Source of the DNA: Tubulanus polymorphus | Taxonomy: Eukaryota > Nemertea > Palaeonemertea > Tubulaniformes > Tubulanidae | Length of the DNA: 64,000 bases | Direction: 5' to 3' | NCBI RefSeq assembly: GCF_964204645.1 | Contig: NC_134027.1 | Span: 18,834,485-18,898,484 of the forward strand | Part shown: positions 51,561 to 63,880 of the stretch, in pieces | How the letters are laid out: every line of letters starts with the position of its first letter | Numbering within the stretch: the first letter of the stretch is position 1 | Program-made: the position numbers and the translations under genes | Notes under the pieces: model-generated | What the model saw: only the letters and a program-made list of their open reading frames with translations | Database searches by the model: none | What the model was told of the DNA's origin: nothing

Positions 51561-53406
51561 GGTAAGTTGATGGTGTTTTAAGAGGTGAAATAGACCTCTA
51601 AATGAGGGACGAAAATTTACCTTATATGAGCACTTTCGCCCTAGACATTGTTAGTACTAGACTAGGCCTAGATTCAGTTCAGTCAATGCAGTTTAAACTA
51701 GAAAATAGAGCAGGTGGATATTTTGTCGACTGGGCATCTTGTTAATCATCAATGTTATTTTGTCGATAACTCATTTGGATTGGCAAAGTCACATCGTGCC
51801 ACTGAGGTATGCTATTAGAAGATTGGAGGAATGAATTTGAGGAAACGGAACCCCTAATCCTCAGGATCCTCTCGAAATAGGCTTAACCAAGGATGGTATA
51901 ACCTTACAAACCTAGCCCTGAAATCTTTGCCAGGTCTGCAATTTAGAATTATCAAATCCAATATGTTCTCAGGTATAGAAAATGTGACTAAGTCCATATG
52001 AAATAAATTATGATTCTCATGAGCGCCCGCTCCGAATTTAGCCGCCGCCTGGAATTTTATATTTTGAAAATATATAAAACTACTGCATCAGATGAAAAGC
52101 CACACTAATATCATTTATACAAATAGACATTATGTGATGCCAAACATGTAAACACCTGAAACTTGATAGTCTAAACGATTGCTACTCAAACGAGTTCACA
52201 TAGTTTATTGATTATTGAGGCTAGTCCCCAACTAACGTTGACCCATTTTTATTCAGAGACAAGATAGAGGTGTTGCTAGTCAGAGCTTGAAGAATATAAG
52301 ATATAGGCCTCCCTCTTCTATGATTTTTCTTTTCATAAATTCTGATCAGAATCAAGTAATTTATTAAACTCATATTGTAGCTAACATAACCACTGCCCGG
52401 AATCCCTGGTGGAAACATTTTTTAGTCAAACTTTCAATTCAACAAACAAGCCCAAAGGCATTGGGGTTTGTCCATTCGAACGAACAACCTTCAAACTACT
52501 ACGGGCATATAGGCCATATGTGTAGCCTATCAGGGTCGATGGTCTATAGGCCTATATTGAAATAAACCCTTTGCGTTTGCTTGTTTTGCCCTTTTTGGCG
52601 ATAAAAATCCTTTTTGAAAGCTGCCTTCGACGAGTTTGCAATAGGTCGCATCATTCATGAGAGGTGCCAATTAAATCTGACATTACCAACTCCTGACATG
52701 ACACTACACACCGCCAGGCTTTGATTCCTATTTCTTGCAAGCCTGTAGCGTGGGGGCAGAGGGTTATGACGAACTGACCAAAATCTGGATAAGGAATTTT
52801 CATAAATCTTGACTCCGGTGTTGCCTAATGTGCAGCCACCACCCCCGGTCCAATAGGCCTACAGGTACTTAACAATGGCAATTAACAATCAGTTGCGCTA
52901 TGGGCCTGTTTCGGACTTGAATTTCATCGCTTTCACTAAGTGGGTATGTGCATGAAATGAGAGTTCTGTAAAAGATGCCTGTGGTCTTTGTCATAATGGA
53001 AGGGACAGGCTATAGTAATGCCGCTGTAAATGAACTAAACACCATTGCATGCGCACTGGTGCCCTCAAGAAAATTTGAGGAAAGAGCTACTTAAAACGGA
53101 GTAGTATTCGAATCCAGGTCCCACCGCTTTACTACCGAAGCTCGTTGCAAGAGGCTGAAAATTGAAGCATAACATTTAGGCCTATCTCTAAACCTGAACC
53201 CTAAACCCTAATTTAGGAAGCCTTGATTCCTTGATAGCCATTTCTTAACAGAAAATGCTTATAAAGGTTGAAACTCCTTTGTTTTGAGCAAAATGCCGGA
53301 AACTCCTTCAATTTTGAGATATACAGTACTAATTTAGGATTTAACAGTAATTAGGATAATCCCCCAATTACTGTTGACTCCTAGATCAGTTCGAAAGTTA
53401 CATATA
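51561..53406. other. No gene seen
   Basis: Low-coding host-like DNA; several TAGGCCTA-type motifs (51664, 52549, 52852, 53178). Confidence 0.5.
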
Positions 53407-53879
53407 CAGTCAACCTCGCTTAATTCGTCATTGGTGAATTCGTATAACTACCTAATTCGTATAAAAATGAAAGGTTCCAATTTTTTCCTTCAGTATTCCC
53501 TTTAATTTCCATCGGACAGGCCTAGTTCGTAAATTGTAGCCCTATCCCATTGTTCCGCGTTTACTGGTAGTGATTGGCAAGCTTATCAATTACTTGTCAG
53601 TCATTGGTACTGAGCGACCCGCGGCCATGCAACATTTTCCCGCCAGTTAAGTCTAAAATGATGTATGGCGGTGGCACGCAGCGCTTGTTCCAACGCCAGT
53701 GACAGCAATTTTTAGCAGATTTTTATTTGTGGTTTATATGAATTAATTAAAAGATAAATCGTTAATTTTATGAATTGTACATGATTCAATAAAAATACGA
53801 ATTACGTATGATCCGTATAATGTCTAATTCGTAGAAAAAGCCACTGTCCCAAGAGATACAAATCAACTGAGGTTGACTG
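53407..53879. mobile_element. Pogo/Tigger-like MITE, 473 bp
   Basis: Left end CAGTCAACCTCGCTTAATTC and right end (inverse complement) CAGTCAACCTCAGTTGATTT form terminal inverted repeats of about 14 strong bases with weaker continuation. TA precedes the left end. The right flank is TT, so the TA duplication is decayed or lost. No ORF. Confidence 0.6.
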
Positions 53880-56800
53880 TTTGAAAGTGATGCTAAGACT
53901 TCCTTGAAATTTGAGATTTTCGCCTTTGAAACTCCTTGAAAGCTGATTATATCGAGGAATGACTGATCTGTAGGGACCCTGTGATTAATGATATTAATAT
54001 TATGATAAATGGATTTCTTGACGAAATCTCACAGACTGCTTCTTAGATTATTAGGTCCAATGTCATGGCTGCCGGGTCGTTTTTGCTTCTTAGGTCTTAA
54101 GTTTTCAAGAGTTCACGCTGTACTGTATCGTACCTCAGTTAATACCCAGAAGAGGTCATAATAGAAAAGGCCCAATTCATCTAGGGCTAGGGCTATGCCT
54201 AAACTTATGTCGTCCATTTGATTCTGAATGAATGTAATTTTGTGGCCATTACTCTTGTCAATTTTGGGAATTTATGGAGACCTGAAGAAAGTTATACTGA
54301 TCAGAACAATTTGGAAGCCAAATTATAAGGCTTATCGATTGTCGATCCATTTTAACCGTATAGAAAAACTTTGTTGAAATCACATTCAAGACTACTACAT
54401 TTGCTATTACATGAATGATTCTTTTTTCGAAATTATGGTCTCAAAGGTTCGTTAATTTGAAATAAAATGGATGCACAGGACATGCTTAACAATCGATGTA
54501 TGAAAGAATATTTCACCCACTAAATATTAAGGTTGGATAGCTATTCCAATATGCATATGCCTTGCAAGTGAAAAGATATTTTCTTACATTCCATTATTCC
54601 TATCAAATGTACAATAGGTTTTGTAAGTACCAAGGTACTGTTTTCTCTATAATCCAGGCCCCTAGCCAGCCTGTCACAAGGGCATTCAATATTCATGAAA
54701 TCGGAACTTGCAAATTCTGAAAAGGCGTAGGCCTATAGTTTTAGTAAAGGGTCATAGGAGCACCAGTTGTTCTTCAAAAAACTAAATGCTCACTGCTTCT
54801 GAAATGTAACAGATGAGAGAGATCCTTTCTGTTCATCAAATCACCAGTCCCCAGAATAACGTTGCTTCATTTTCCGATTGAAATATGTCGAGAGGCTTTT
54901 TTTTTGAATGAGAACTAGAAGGGGTAACCAATCGGTGAATATTGAATTGATGCTAAAATTTTCTTTAAGCTGACACCAGGCAAATGTGCATTGATAAACT
55001 GGGTTGGCCCTCCCCCTACAAGCCCGTAATCAGTGACTTGGCCTGATTGGCAAGAAATTTTCAGTATTGATAAAATCCTCTCAGTAATCTGAAATTATTG
55101 AATATATTTATTGCCCGCATAGTATGATTGCACATATGTTAAGTTCCTAAGATAGAGAAACAAGATATTATATGATGTGCAAAAATATGATTCTAGTTTG
55201 TGAATAAGGTTAACCTGTGAAATCGTCCCCCACCCGTCGGCTGCAGGGCTGGATGAGTTTAGAATCATAACTCTCTGTATGACAATAGAATGATTTATTC
55301 AACTTAAACAATTGAGAATTATAAAATACCCGTAGCCTGTCTCTCCTCCTCCGATGTTGGGAGAAGAGTTAATGAGATAATTTGATGTATCAATTTTGTC
55401 ACATTGATTGATGTTGCAGAGAGAGAGATAGACGGATATAGATAGAACTCTCTGTTTGTGGATATATTGTAATTTGAAATGTGTATTAATGTTAACGGTG
55501 CAGCATGGCAATGCTGAGTGCTGTTTATGTTGATTGTGCAAATCTGTGTGTTATTATGGTGTCCTTGATAATCAAAATCCATCCTTTGAAATTCAGCGTG
55601 CGTTGTGTATATGATTTGATTGGTAGTCGTGCAGCGTTTTTTTTAAATCTTTAATTGTGTGGCAGATTTTATTGCATCATCTTAAAACGAACCAAAATTT
55701 TTGAAATGAATTCACAACAGAGATGAAATTGTTTTATTATTTTTTTCCTCTTGAAATACGAGTCATTTTCCCTCATTGATTTGATTTGATTTTATGCTCA
55801 TTTAGCGTGTTCCATAGAAAAATCTACCACACCTGATAAAATGGGGGGGGGGTTGATTTTTAATACAGAGATCAAAAAGTAGACTCTGCCCGAGTTGGAT
55901 CCGATCAAGTAGTATCCCTTCAACTCGGATGTTTGTTGAAATATTTTTTGTGTAACTATTCATAAAGAAAAAGATGCCATCCGACTCAGATATCACTCAA
56001 ATTGGATACATTTTTACGGTTCCAAAAGATCCGACTTGAGCGTAGTCTATTGTAATAGTAGTTGGTCTTTTTTCAAATCAAAGTAGGGCCTAAGGTAATT
56101 AGAAATTTTTGTTCTGGCTCATGTAAACAAGCTTATACATTTCAAAAACCGATGATCAAATGATGGATCTTTTTGCGTACCTGGATTCATGTCATGAATA
56201 AATTGATCAAAATGGGAAAAAAAGTTGGATTTAAAGATTTGAACACGTTGTTACTCCGACTAGATATTTTTCACATGATTTTCAAAAGGTTTTTCATTCA
56301 AACTAGTCACAGTCTATATAGCGTCAACATGCTTAATTCAGATCAGCTCAATCCGGATTTTAATCTAATTCAAATAATAATTTCGATCCATAAACGTTAT
56401 TGTATGTGAAGTATGTGGGTTCCTCGAAACCGGACCCATGGCATTATATCAAAGATTAACTGCACATAAAAAATTTTCAAGTGAATTTCTGAAGATATAT
56501 TGAAGGATTCTACACGAAATGTATGATAGTTAAATAATTGTTGTTAAGCGTTGATATCGTGGGTGCGGTTCCATTTGAAGTTTTTGTAAGTAATTTATTT
56601 CATGAAAATAAACATGAAATATTACATCTTTTTCTGTCGATCATTTTGGTGACTGCCAATGTCATCGGTGTGAATGTTAGCTTTTTTGTCGGTTTTAAGC
56701 ATTGGAGAGAATAGTCTTGAGCATAAATTGATTTGCTGAACGTACTTTAATTATCTACAGAAATTGGATGAGATCTAAGAGACACATAGATGATGATGAA

Positions 56801-57884
56801 AAACACAAGCTACACTTGAATTTTTCCATCAGTTCAAATCAGTAATTGACTGCTCTCTCATAAAGTATAGCAACAGATGAGTTGCCATGGCAACTTGTGT
56901 GATTTGTTAATAACAAATTTTGATGCCGTTTTTCATTTTGTTGTTCATTTCTGTGCCATTTATCTGTTATATAGATTGCAATATAAAAGCTGGCTGCAGG
57001 ATGAAGGCTGGTATGAGGGCTGATAGATTTGTAATAGAGACTTGATATAACATTTGATGTGCAGGGTTGAAATTATAGTTTTTGCACTGTACCTTCTGCA
57101 AATAACATTATTCAAATTTCACATGAATCGTGTGTTGTCTGAAAAGTTAAATGGATTCGTACAAATGAATTGGTAAGAGAGAAATGAAACGTATAGTCTA
57201 TTCAACATTTAATTGTGTAGAAATTATTTTTAGACTTCAGTGTCTACCTTTTTTTTCGAAGTTCCCTGAATGTATATTCTCCATCTATGCTCGTAAATAG
57301 TGTAGTAATCTAGTAAATGCTACGCTAACAAGAAATTGTTTTTGGTTGCTAAGCGCTGAGGTTTGGAAAAGAGAAATATTGAGCTTGTCATATGTTCACG
57401 AGCGTTCCTAAATCAAATTTGGTGCGAATATTTTTGAAAGCTCTGTCCGATGCATTCACATCTTCAGTTGTACACAGTAAATGAGAGAAGATCTATCCTG
57501 TTAATGTTACTATCAGCTCTGGATTCCTCATCAAATATTAAACATCACAACCGCACGAAATCTCTTTGATGTGAAAATTTATTTTTATCAAAAATGAATT
57601 TTTAGATCGTGACGCATCTTTTAAATCTTCTCCAATATTAATGGAAATTTTGATGTAGTTTTTGTATTCTTATTCGTCGCGGCCTTTTACATAAACTCAA
57701 ATGGAGTGGAGGGGATTTTCAGATGGAAAATTGTAATTTATCTATCTGCAGATTCAGTAACTTGGCCTAAGATAAGTGGAACAATGCATTTTACCCCATA
57801 TTGAACCGATTGGTCTATTGCAGATATAGATGATTTCATGACCAGAATATCCTTACAATTGAATAGGCCTATGATATTGTATTT
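53880..57884. other. No gene seen
   Basis: 4 kb of AT-rich host-like DNA. A run of nine Gs at 55843-55851 and a few short frames without features. Could be intron if the exons at 51391 and 59886 are real. Confidence 0.45.
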
Positions 57885-57977
57885 GATAGAATCAGTCACA
57901 TTCATAGATTGACCAACATGGAAAATAATCGAAATCTATTACATGTTGGCCAATTTCTGAATGTTACTGATTCTATC
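57885..57977 (+). ncRNA. Hairpin resembling a microRNA precursor (candidate)
   Basis: Arms 57885-57920 and 57942-57977 pair over 36 positions with three mismatches and one G-U on the + strand. The loop is 21 bases. Length and loop size are in the range of animal pre-miRNA. An old inverted repeat or MITE remnant could look the same. No flanking motif was identified. Confidence 0.25.
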
Positions 57978-59885
57978 TAATTCACACTGAAAAGAATTGC
58001 CATCAAAATTTGATGGCAAAGGTCTGAACTAAAAGAGATGAATTTTTATGCAATTTCAACCAATAGTTATATAATGGTTATATAATGAATCTATATGAAT
58101 CATTTACAATATTAGTATTTTGTTATAGAGTTTACGAAAAATTTATGCTTCTAATCCCGCGATGGATAACATATGTAGTATTTAGGAAAATATTACTGTG
58201 TTTGATCGTACTGTCAGTAAGTGAGAGAGCACCAATTCAATGAATGTATAATGAAAAATGTTTGATATAATTAGAAATGTAAATAGGAATTTGAATTGAA
58301 TTGAGTCATTGATGGGAGCGGGAGAGAGAGAGGTGGTACAGGATGAGTCATTCTCTACAGAATCAATATACACTAACTACTCAGCGTATCTCTATCATTC
58401 ATTCTTATGGAATATTTCTACATCAGGATCAGGATTTTAACCTTGACAAAATCGCAATATTACAACGGTGCATAGTTAAATCATCCATGTACTTGTACAA
58501 CCCTGAAATGTTTCTATTTGGTTAGATGTTGCCATGAAATACTGACGAAACCAATTCAGTCGACAATTTTGAAATAAAGCAAAGGTCGGACATTATCCCT
58601 TCTAGAGTCACAGTTCATTTTCTTTTCCCATGCAGTTTATCGATATAGATTTTTCGTGGTAAATGAACTGCCAGTAAATTCTGATTCGTGCATTTAAATG
58701 GTCAGAAGCCAGCGTAGTTTTAGGTATCTTTTGGGAGGGTGCAGTGCTGTATTCATTGAGATGGTTTTCAGTAATTTTTCCCATCACTGCTATCAGTGAG
58801 TACTGATGTGAAGTGTGGGTATAATCTAATGTTATCAGAAATTGGATGTCCCTTGATAATATCAGTCACAGCACTATACTACAACCCTTTTACCAGTAAA
58901 CTATCATTGACAACACACAATCCATTATAATACAACATAATCACGGTATCTGTTGGTTCTCTGAATGAAGCCCGGGTATGTTGAGATGGTTCTTTGTTTG
59001 AGGGTTCTTGAATCATTGTTCTTTGAAAGGGATGTTCTCTGATCAGGAATATTCCGCGTTCAGAGTGGAATTGATGGCGGGTTTCCTGACTGAGGTTAGG
59101 GTGGTTAAATTGCATTGAAGGATATTGTTTTTCTTTTTTAAATTTTACTGAGTATAAATCAGTCGTTGGTATTCTGTTCTTTCAGAAGTGGATTAGGTTA
59201 TAGTAATGTATCTGAAATGAGAGCATGTTGCTAGTTCGTCATTAGACTGATTAGGGTAAAAGCTGTTTACTCATTTTCAGTTGAGTCTTTGATATTTTAT
59301 ATGATGAATGAGATTTGCAATCATAAAATTTATACGCTGACTGCTGCTGATCTCTATTCCTATTATTACTATTTTTAGAATAAAATAGTTATACCTGGAG
59401 TAAAAAGCAAGAGACAAAGAGCACTGACTGTAGTCAATTTTTATCCGATATTAACGTTGGGGCAAACAGTTCGGAGGGTAACGTAGCCGTCGTACCTTTC
59501 AACAGTGTAAGAAAATTGTCTGAATTGGGTAATATCGTAGCATTTCATGCAGGCCTATAGAGTATAGAATCTCAAAAATATTTCAACAAACATCCGATTT
59601 AAACGGTCATCCACGTAGATCGGATTGCACTAGTGCAGTCTATCGTACGTACTTTTGGACAATTGTTGGTCTAACATTGGGCGAGGTATGATTGTAATGC
59701 GTATCTCTCGTTGATCCGGTATCACTATGATATTTCTCAAGTATCACATGAATTGTATCATAACAAAGCGGTATCAACAAACCCGAGGTAAAGCGAAGAT
59801 ATAACATGATGGAGTGTTCCAGTATGATCCCTTGTATTCTAAATAGTTTATTTAGTGAATTATGTTTTCTGTTTCTTGATTGCAG
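57978..59885. other. No gene seen
   Basis: Host-like non-coding DNA. An 81-base stretch at 58315-58345 is purine-rich (GGGAGAGAGAGAGG). Nothing else recognised. Confidence 0.45.
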
Positions 59886-59935
59886 ATTTACATCAGTTGG
59901 AATTTTACAGTTATGATGGATTCAAGTCCATATTT
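59886..59935 (+). CDS. Candidate 50-base exon with start codon
   Basis: Acceptor TTTCTTGATTGCAG ends at 59885; donor TATTT/GTAAGT at 59936. It holds ATGATGGATTCAAGTCC, so the product would begin MMDSSPY. The next exon would have to start by completing a TTN codon. The two longer open frames downstream (60931, 61605) do not fit that phase at the acceptors I tried. Weak. Confidence 0.25.
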
Positions 59936-60930
59936 GTAAGTATAAATACCGTCAATACAGTTTCTATACACGTCAATAGATACAATGTTAATTGGTTTTG
60001 ATTTTAGCTATGGAGCTGGTTTTTATATACACCAGTTTTCACTTCTCTCTTTCATTCTGAAATAGGGAGTTGTCCCTCTTATTTACTTGATTGATTGATT
60101 TGATTGGATTTGGGGCCCCTACAAACCCACAACGCCTGCTCGCATGTGGAAACAGTGGGTTTGACTTTAAAATAAGAAATTGAGGTACTGAATACCGGTA
60201 TATGCAATTAACATCAAGCTGAATACTGGTTAGCTACCTCATGTACACCTGACTTTGGGCAGGGCAGTTACTTTTAGAATTTGAGTTTAGGTCATTTTAA
60301 GAATGATAGGCCTACTGCAAGTTTACTGTTACAGCTATGTGTGTGTCAGTACTGCTGCTGTGCTGCTGCTGCTGCTGCTGCTGCAGGCTGAATTATGAAT
60401 TGATAGGATCAGGTGTATGGTATTCTCTGTGATGTTCTCTAATCATATTCATGAGATTGTAAATTGGGGGGTTGGTTGTGTGTAGAGTTATTGATACTGC
60501 CTTATACTCTGTTCTGTTGATTGCATAAATTACTTTTCAAATCGCTCTCGAAAACATCGCCATGTCTGATATGAAATAACCTATAATCATAATTATCCCT
60601 GTACACATGCATATATTTCATTTCATGTCTTTGTACGTTCTTCAAATTGGCAATGCTTGGATTTCTGGAAAAGAAATTAAATTACTGATTTTGTCTCAGA
60701 GGCCCAGTTGCACATGCCAATTTTAGATTCTTAAAACTCATCTCAAGTAGTTAGATTAGCTATACAACTAAAATACCGGTAATCTTAATTGCTGGTCTTG
60801 CCCCAGAATCTACTGTTATGTGTACTCCGTAATCTGAGTTTTGGTTCCATATAAATGTGAAACAAACCGCCTTCATGAAATTAAGGTTTCGGCTACTCCT
60901 AATGGTTTTGTGATCAGTAATTGAATCTGA
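59936..60930. other. No gene seen; contains CTG microsatellite
   Basis: Non-coding. The CTG run at 60351-60384 is listed separately. Confidence 0.45.
60351..60384 (+). repeat. CTG microsatellite
   Basis: About 11 CTG triplets with one single-base irregularity. Confidence 0.9.
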
Positions 60931-61119
60931 TTGAAGGTCATTCGATTGTCTGAGCTTGTGAAGGAGTGCATCCTTGGGCCCAGTTTTGAAAAAAATCTAA
61001 AAGGCTTCATGAAAACTGGTTTAGTTAGGTCTGCTGTTGGATACGTTATGACTCCCTACAGCCCCTACGCTGTTCCTCCGCAGTTTCTAGATCCTCGATT
61101 CTCTCAGTTAATATTATAG
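60931..61119 (+). CDS. Unassigned open frame, possible exon or gene relic
   Basis: 62 codons, no true ATG at the head (TTG). Reads VIRLSELVKECILGPSFEKN and later PYSPYAVPPQFLDPRF, composition unlike random AT-rich DNA. GATTGAAG upstream could be a splice acceptor. No family recognised. It may be an exon, a pseudogene piece, or chance. Confidence 0.2.
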   Translation: MKVIRLSELVKECILGPSFEKNLKGFMKTGLVRSAVGYVMTPYSPYAVPPQFLDPRFSQLIL

Positions 61120-61604
61120 CATAGAAATGTAATTAATTATGCGAGGGATTTATTGATTATTCCGTCATTTTTCTTTTTCTCTCTCAGTCTGTATTGATTA
61201 AAAAGTTCAATTTTCATTTTCTCAATGGTTTCAGTACTCCACTGCCGCAGCTTGTTTCATTGTAAGATCGTTCAATATGACACACAATACACACATGAAA
61301 GACTAAGAGAAATTGAATGATGTTCGAATTTTTTATGACAAGTCTTTAAGTGGTTTTCAGTTCATCATGCGTCGTCTTTGTTCGTAAGAAATGTTCTTTA
61401 AAAGGTTTTTCAGTCAATCGTTCCCTTAACAAAAAATAAAATCAAAATTGATTTAAACTGTCATTTCTAAATACGAGTTAAACATTTCTCGTGAATGAAA
61501 TTTGAATTCTGTCCTGCACTAAAGTGACGGTTGTGAATGTCATTGTCATAGTTCTCTGCTATTGAAGATGAAGCTAAAGACCGGACCTCACATGTTTTTT
61601 ATAG

Positions 61605-61865
61605 ATTAAAGCTACAGTTATGCTAGCATATTTTCAACCAGAGTTGGAATATCCCAAGCCCTTGATTTTGAGCCAGGTCAAAACATTGAAGCATCTACAC
61701 TATTTTCTTAAGCTTCTTGCTTTAGATGTTCGGCCATTTTGTCAGCAACTTGCAAAATACATTTTTGGCATCTTTTCAAGTATCGTGCCTGGAAATCAAC
61801 CTGTTCCTGAATGTAGGTATACTCTCATTTTAACCCTGGTTTTGGTTGCAATTTTAAAGAGTTAG
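61605..61865 (+). CDS. Unassigned open frame with splice acceptor, possible exon
   Basis: The acceptor TGTTTTTTATAG ends at 61604, and the frame is open to a stop at 61863-61865. Reads MLAYFQPELEYPKPL, KTLKHLHYFLKLLALDVRPF and QQLAKYIFGIFSSIVPGN. Possible donors at GAGCCAG/GTCAAA (61674) or TGTAG/GTATAC. The helical, Leu-rich sequence looks protein-like, but I do not recognise the family. Confidence 0.25.
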   Translation: MKATVMLAYFQPELEYPKPLILSQVKTLKHLHYFLKLLALDVRPFCQQLAKYIFGIFSSIVPGNQPVPECRYTLILTLVLVAILKS

Positions 61866-62335
61866 AAAATTAATCGTTTGTATACCCCCATTTAAAATCA
61901 AAGTGTGGAAATCTGTTTGTATGCTCATTTAAAATCAATGTGTAGAAACCTATTGTGGAGTTGAAAACTGGCACAAAAGCTCCATTGAAAAAAGATTGTA
62001 TTTTCAATCATCTCGATGAGCCAAACCACTCACAGACCTGCTATATATTCTGTTTATCCCGGAATGGCTACGTAAATTTAAGTGAAATTACGGTGTTACA
62101 TTTTTCCAGAAATGTTACGTATTTCATTTAAATTCAAAATTCGGGAAATTTTTGTCCATAACATATAAGTAAAATCATTTATTACACAAATAAAAGTCGT
62201 CATATTTTTCATCTACTTGCTTTTGCCGTAAATCACGCCAGAATAAGTTTTAACGATCTTTGGCGGAACACTGACTGCTTTGTGACCCGCTGTTGTGAAG
62301 TTCCGTCAGCTACCGCCATCTATGTAGAATCGAAA

Positions 62336-62491
62336 ATGGCTTCTGGTGTGGATGATTCGCTCATGTCTGATGCCGAGTTTTCTTCAGATCCATCATCTCA
62401 GTCTGAGCCTAGTGACACACACGATTCTGAACATGAGACAGAATGTACAGAAGGTCCCGCCAAAAAAACATTTGATTTTGATGAAATTTGA
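62336..62491 (+). CDS. Small acidic ORF, 51 residues
   Basis: ATG 62336 in a good context (GAAAATGGC), preceded by GCTACCGCCATC, again a YY1-like promoter motif. Begins MASGVDDSLMSDAEF and is rich in Ser, Asp and Glu, with a terminal TFDFDEI. Acidic N-termini like this occur at the start of piggyBac-type transposases and many nuclear proteins, but nothing follows here to decide. Confidence 0.25.
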   Translation: MASGVDDSLMSDAEFSSDPSSQSEPSDTHDSEHETECTEGPAKKTFDFDEI

Positions 62492-63460
62492 TTTTTGTGT
62501 ATAGTTAAGGAAACTACTTATTTTTCATGAAAATTACCAGTTAAAAGGTTGGTTCCTTAGAAATTTCTGAAAATACTTAAAATTTAGATATGTGTTACTT
62601 GGAAAAGAAATTCAGGGTTGGCAGGTCTGCACTCAATAGAATTGTAGAGACCCCTGTATAGGAGCATAGGCCCCCACTATTTCATCGTTTTGAATTGGGG
62701 GTCGCTGTCAGTTTTATCATTTAGGTCATGGTTCTATTCTATTAATATTTTAATGGTCTTAGTTCTACCCGTCACACTTTTTTTATAGTCAAATCGCAGG
62801 ACACAAAGTGGCACCAACAACTTCACTTGAGGAGGTTGCCATTTTTTGGAACCGCGCATGATTTTGATTTCGGTGCTGATTGGCTGTTTGTTCTAGCATT
62901 TGAAGAGACTTGTTGCTACCACACACTAGGCAACTGATAGCGATTTGCTGCCAATCTTGTCACTAAATATCTAGCATGCTACGTACGAGTGATCTTGTTG
63001 TCAGCAAAGATTTTTAAGCTGCCAGTGACCACAAACTGGGCGATGTCGTTGTTTGAATTAGTTGCTTACGACAAAAAATCGGCGACAAAATGTCAAGTCA
63101 CCGCCTAGGATGCAGAGGCCTATAGACAAGTGAATGTCTAATTCAATTGAAGAAGTCGACAATAAGAAATAAAACTGATGGAGGATTTGACTCTTCAGCT
63201 CAAAAGCTATAAGCCGTTTCTCGTGTTTTATTCGTAGTATTCGTGGAGAAACTTCAAAATCCTCAGTTCTACTTCTTATTGTAGGTTTTTCTTCAGTCTT
63301 CAGTTCCTATGTGAATGTGAAGTTTCCTATCTGGTAGGATTGTTCTCGGTGAGAGATGGATATGGACTGATCAGTTAAAATGTGTCTGGGATATCAATTC
63401 ACAAGAATATCCTCTGGTATCCTATAATTTCTTATCAACTCAATAGTATTTAAATCTTTG
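62492..63460. other. No gene seen
   Basis: Non-coding. Around 62910-63100 related words recur (ACCACACACTAGG, ACCACAAACTGGG, TCGGCGACAAAATG), which suggests an old MITE, not resolved. Confidence 0.4.
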
Positions 63461-63479
63461 CATGCATTTGGGTTCAATT

Positions 63480-63880
63480 ATATCATCCTATCCCGTTTTT
63501 CTCTCCCTTTTGATATTCCGTTCTCCATCTCCGGCTATCCCATTCTCACCCTCTTTTCAATTATCCACTTCTCTCCCTTCTGACTATCCAATTCAATTCC
63601 TCCATTCTCCATTCAGCTATACCATTCTCTACCTCTCGTCTGCTATCCCGTTATCTCCCTCCATTCTGCTATCCCATTCTCTCCCTTCTGTCTATCCAGT
63701 TCATTTCCTCCATTCTACTATCCCATTCTCTCCCTCCATTAGGCTATCCCTTTCCCTCTCTTCTGCTATCTCTACCTTTCTTCTCCTATCCCATTCTCTC
63801 CCTCCATTCTACTATCCACTTCTCTGCCTCCATTCTTTCCTTCCCATCTGCTATCCCTCTGATTAGCCTATTTCCTCTGT
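63480..63880 (+). repeat. Pyrimidine-rich minisatellite
   Basis: Degenerate units around CTATCCCATTCTCTCCCTCC and TTCTGCTATCC, about 20-30 bases long, more than ten copies. The 134-codon frame across it is repeat translation. A TCTTTC-type microsatellite follows at 63955-63990. Confidence 0.85.

Noticed and set aside
58879-59115. 78-codon - strand frame
   Set aside because: No motif, weak composition, and no neighbouring exon on that strand.
63462-63866. 134-codon Ser/Leu/Pro-rich frame
   Set aside because: Translation of a pyrimidine-rich minisatellite.
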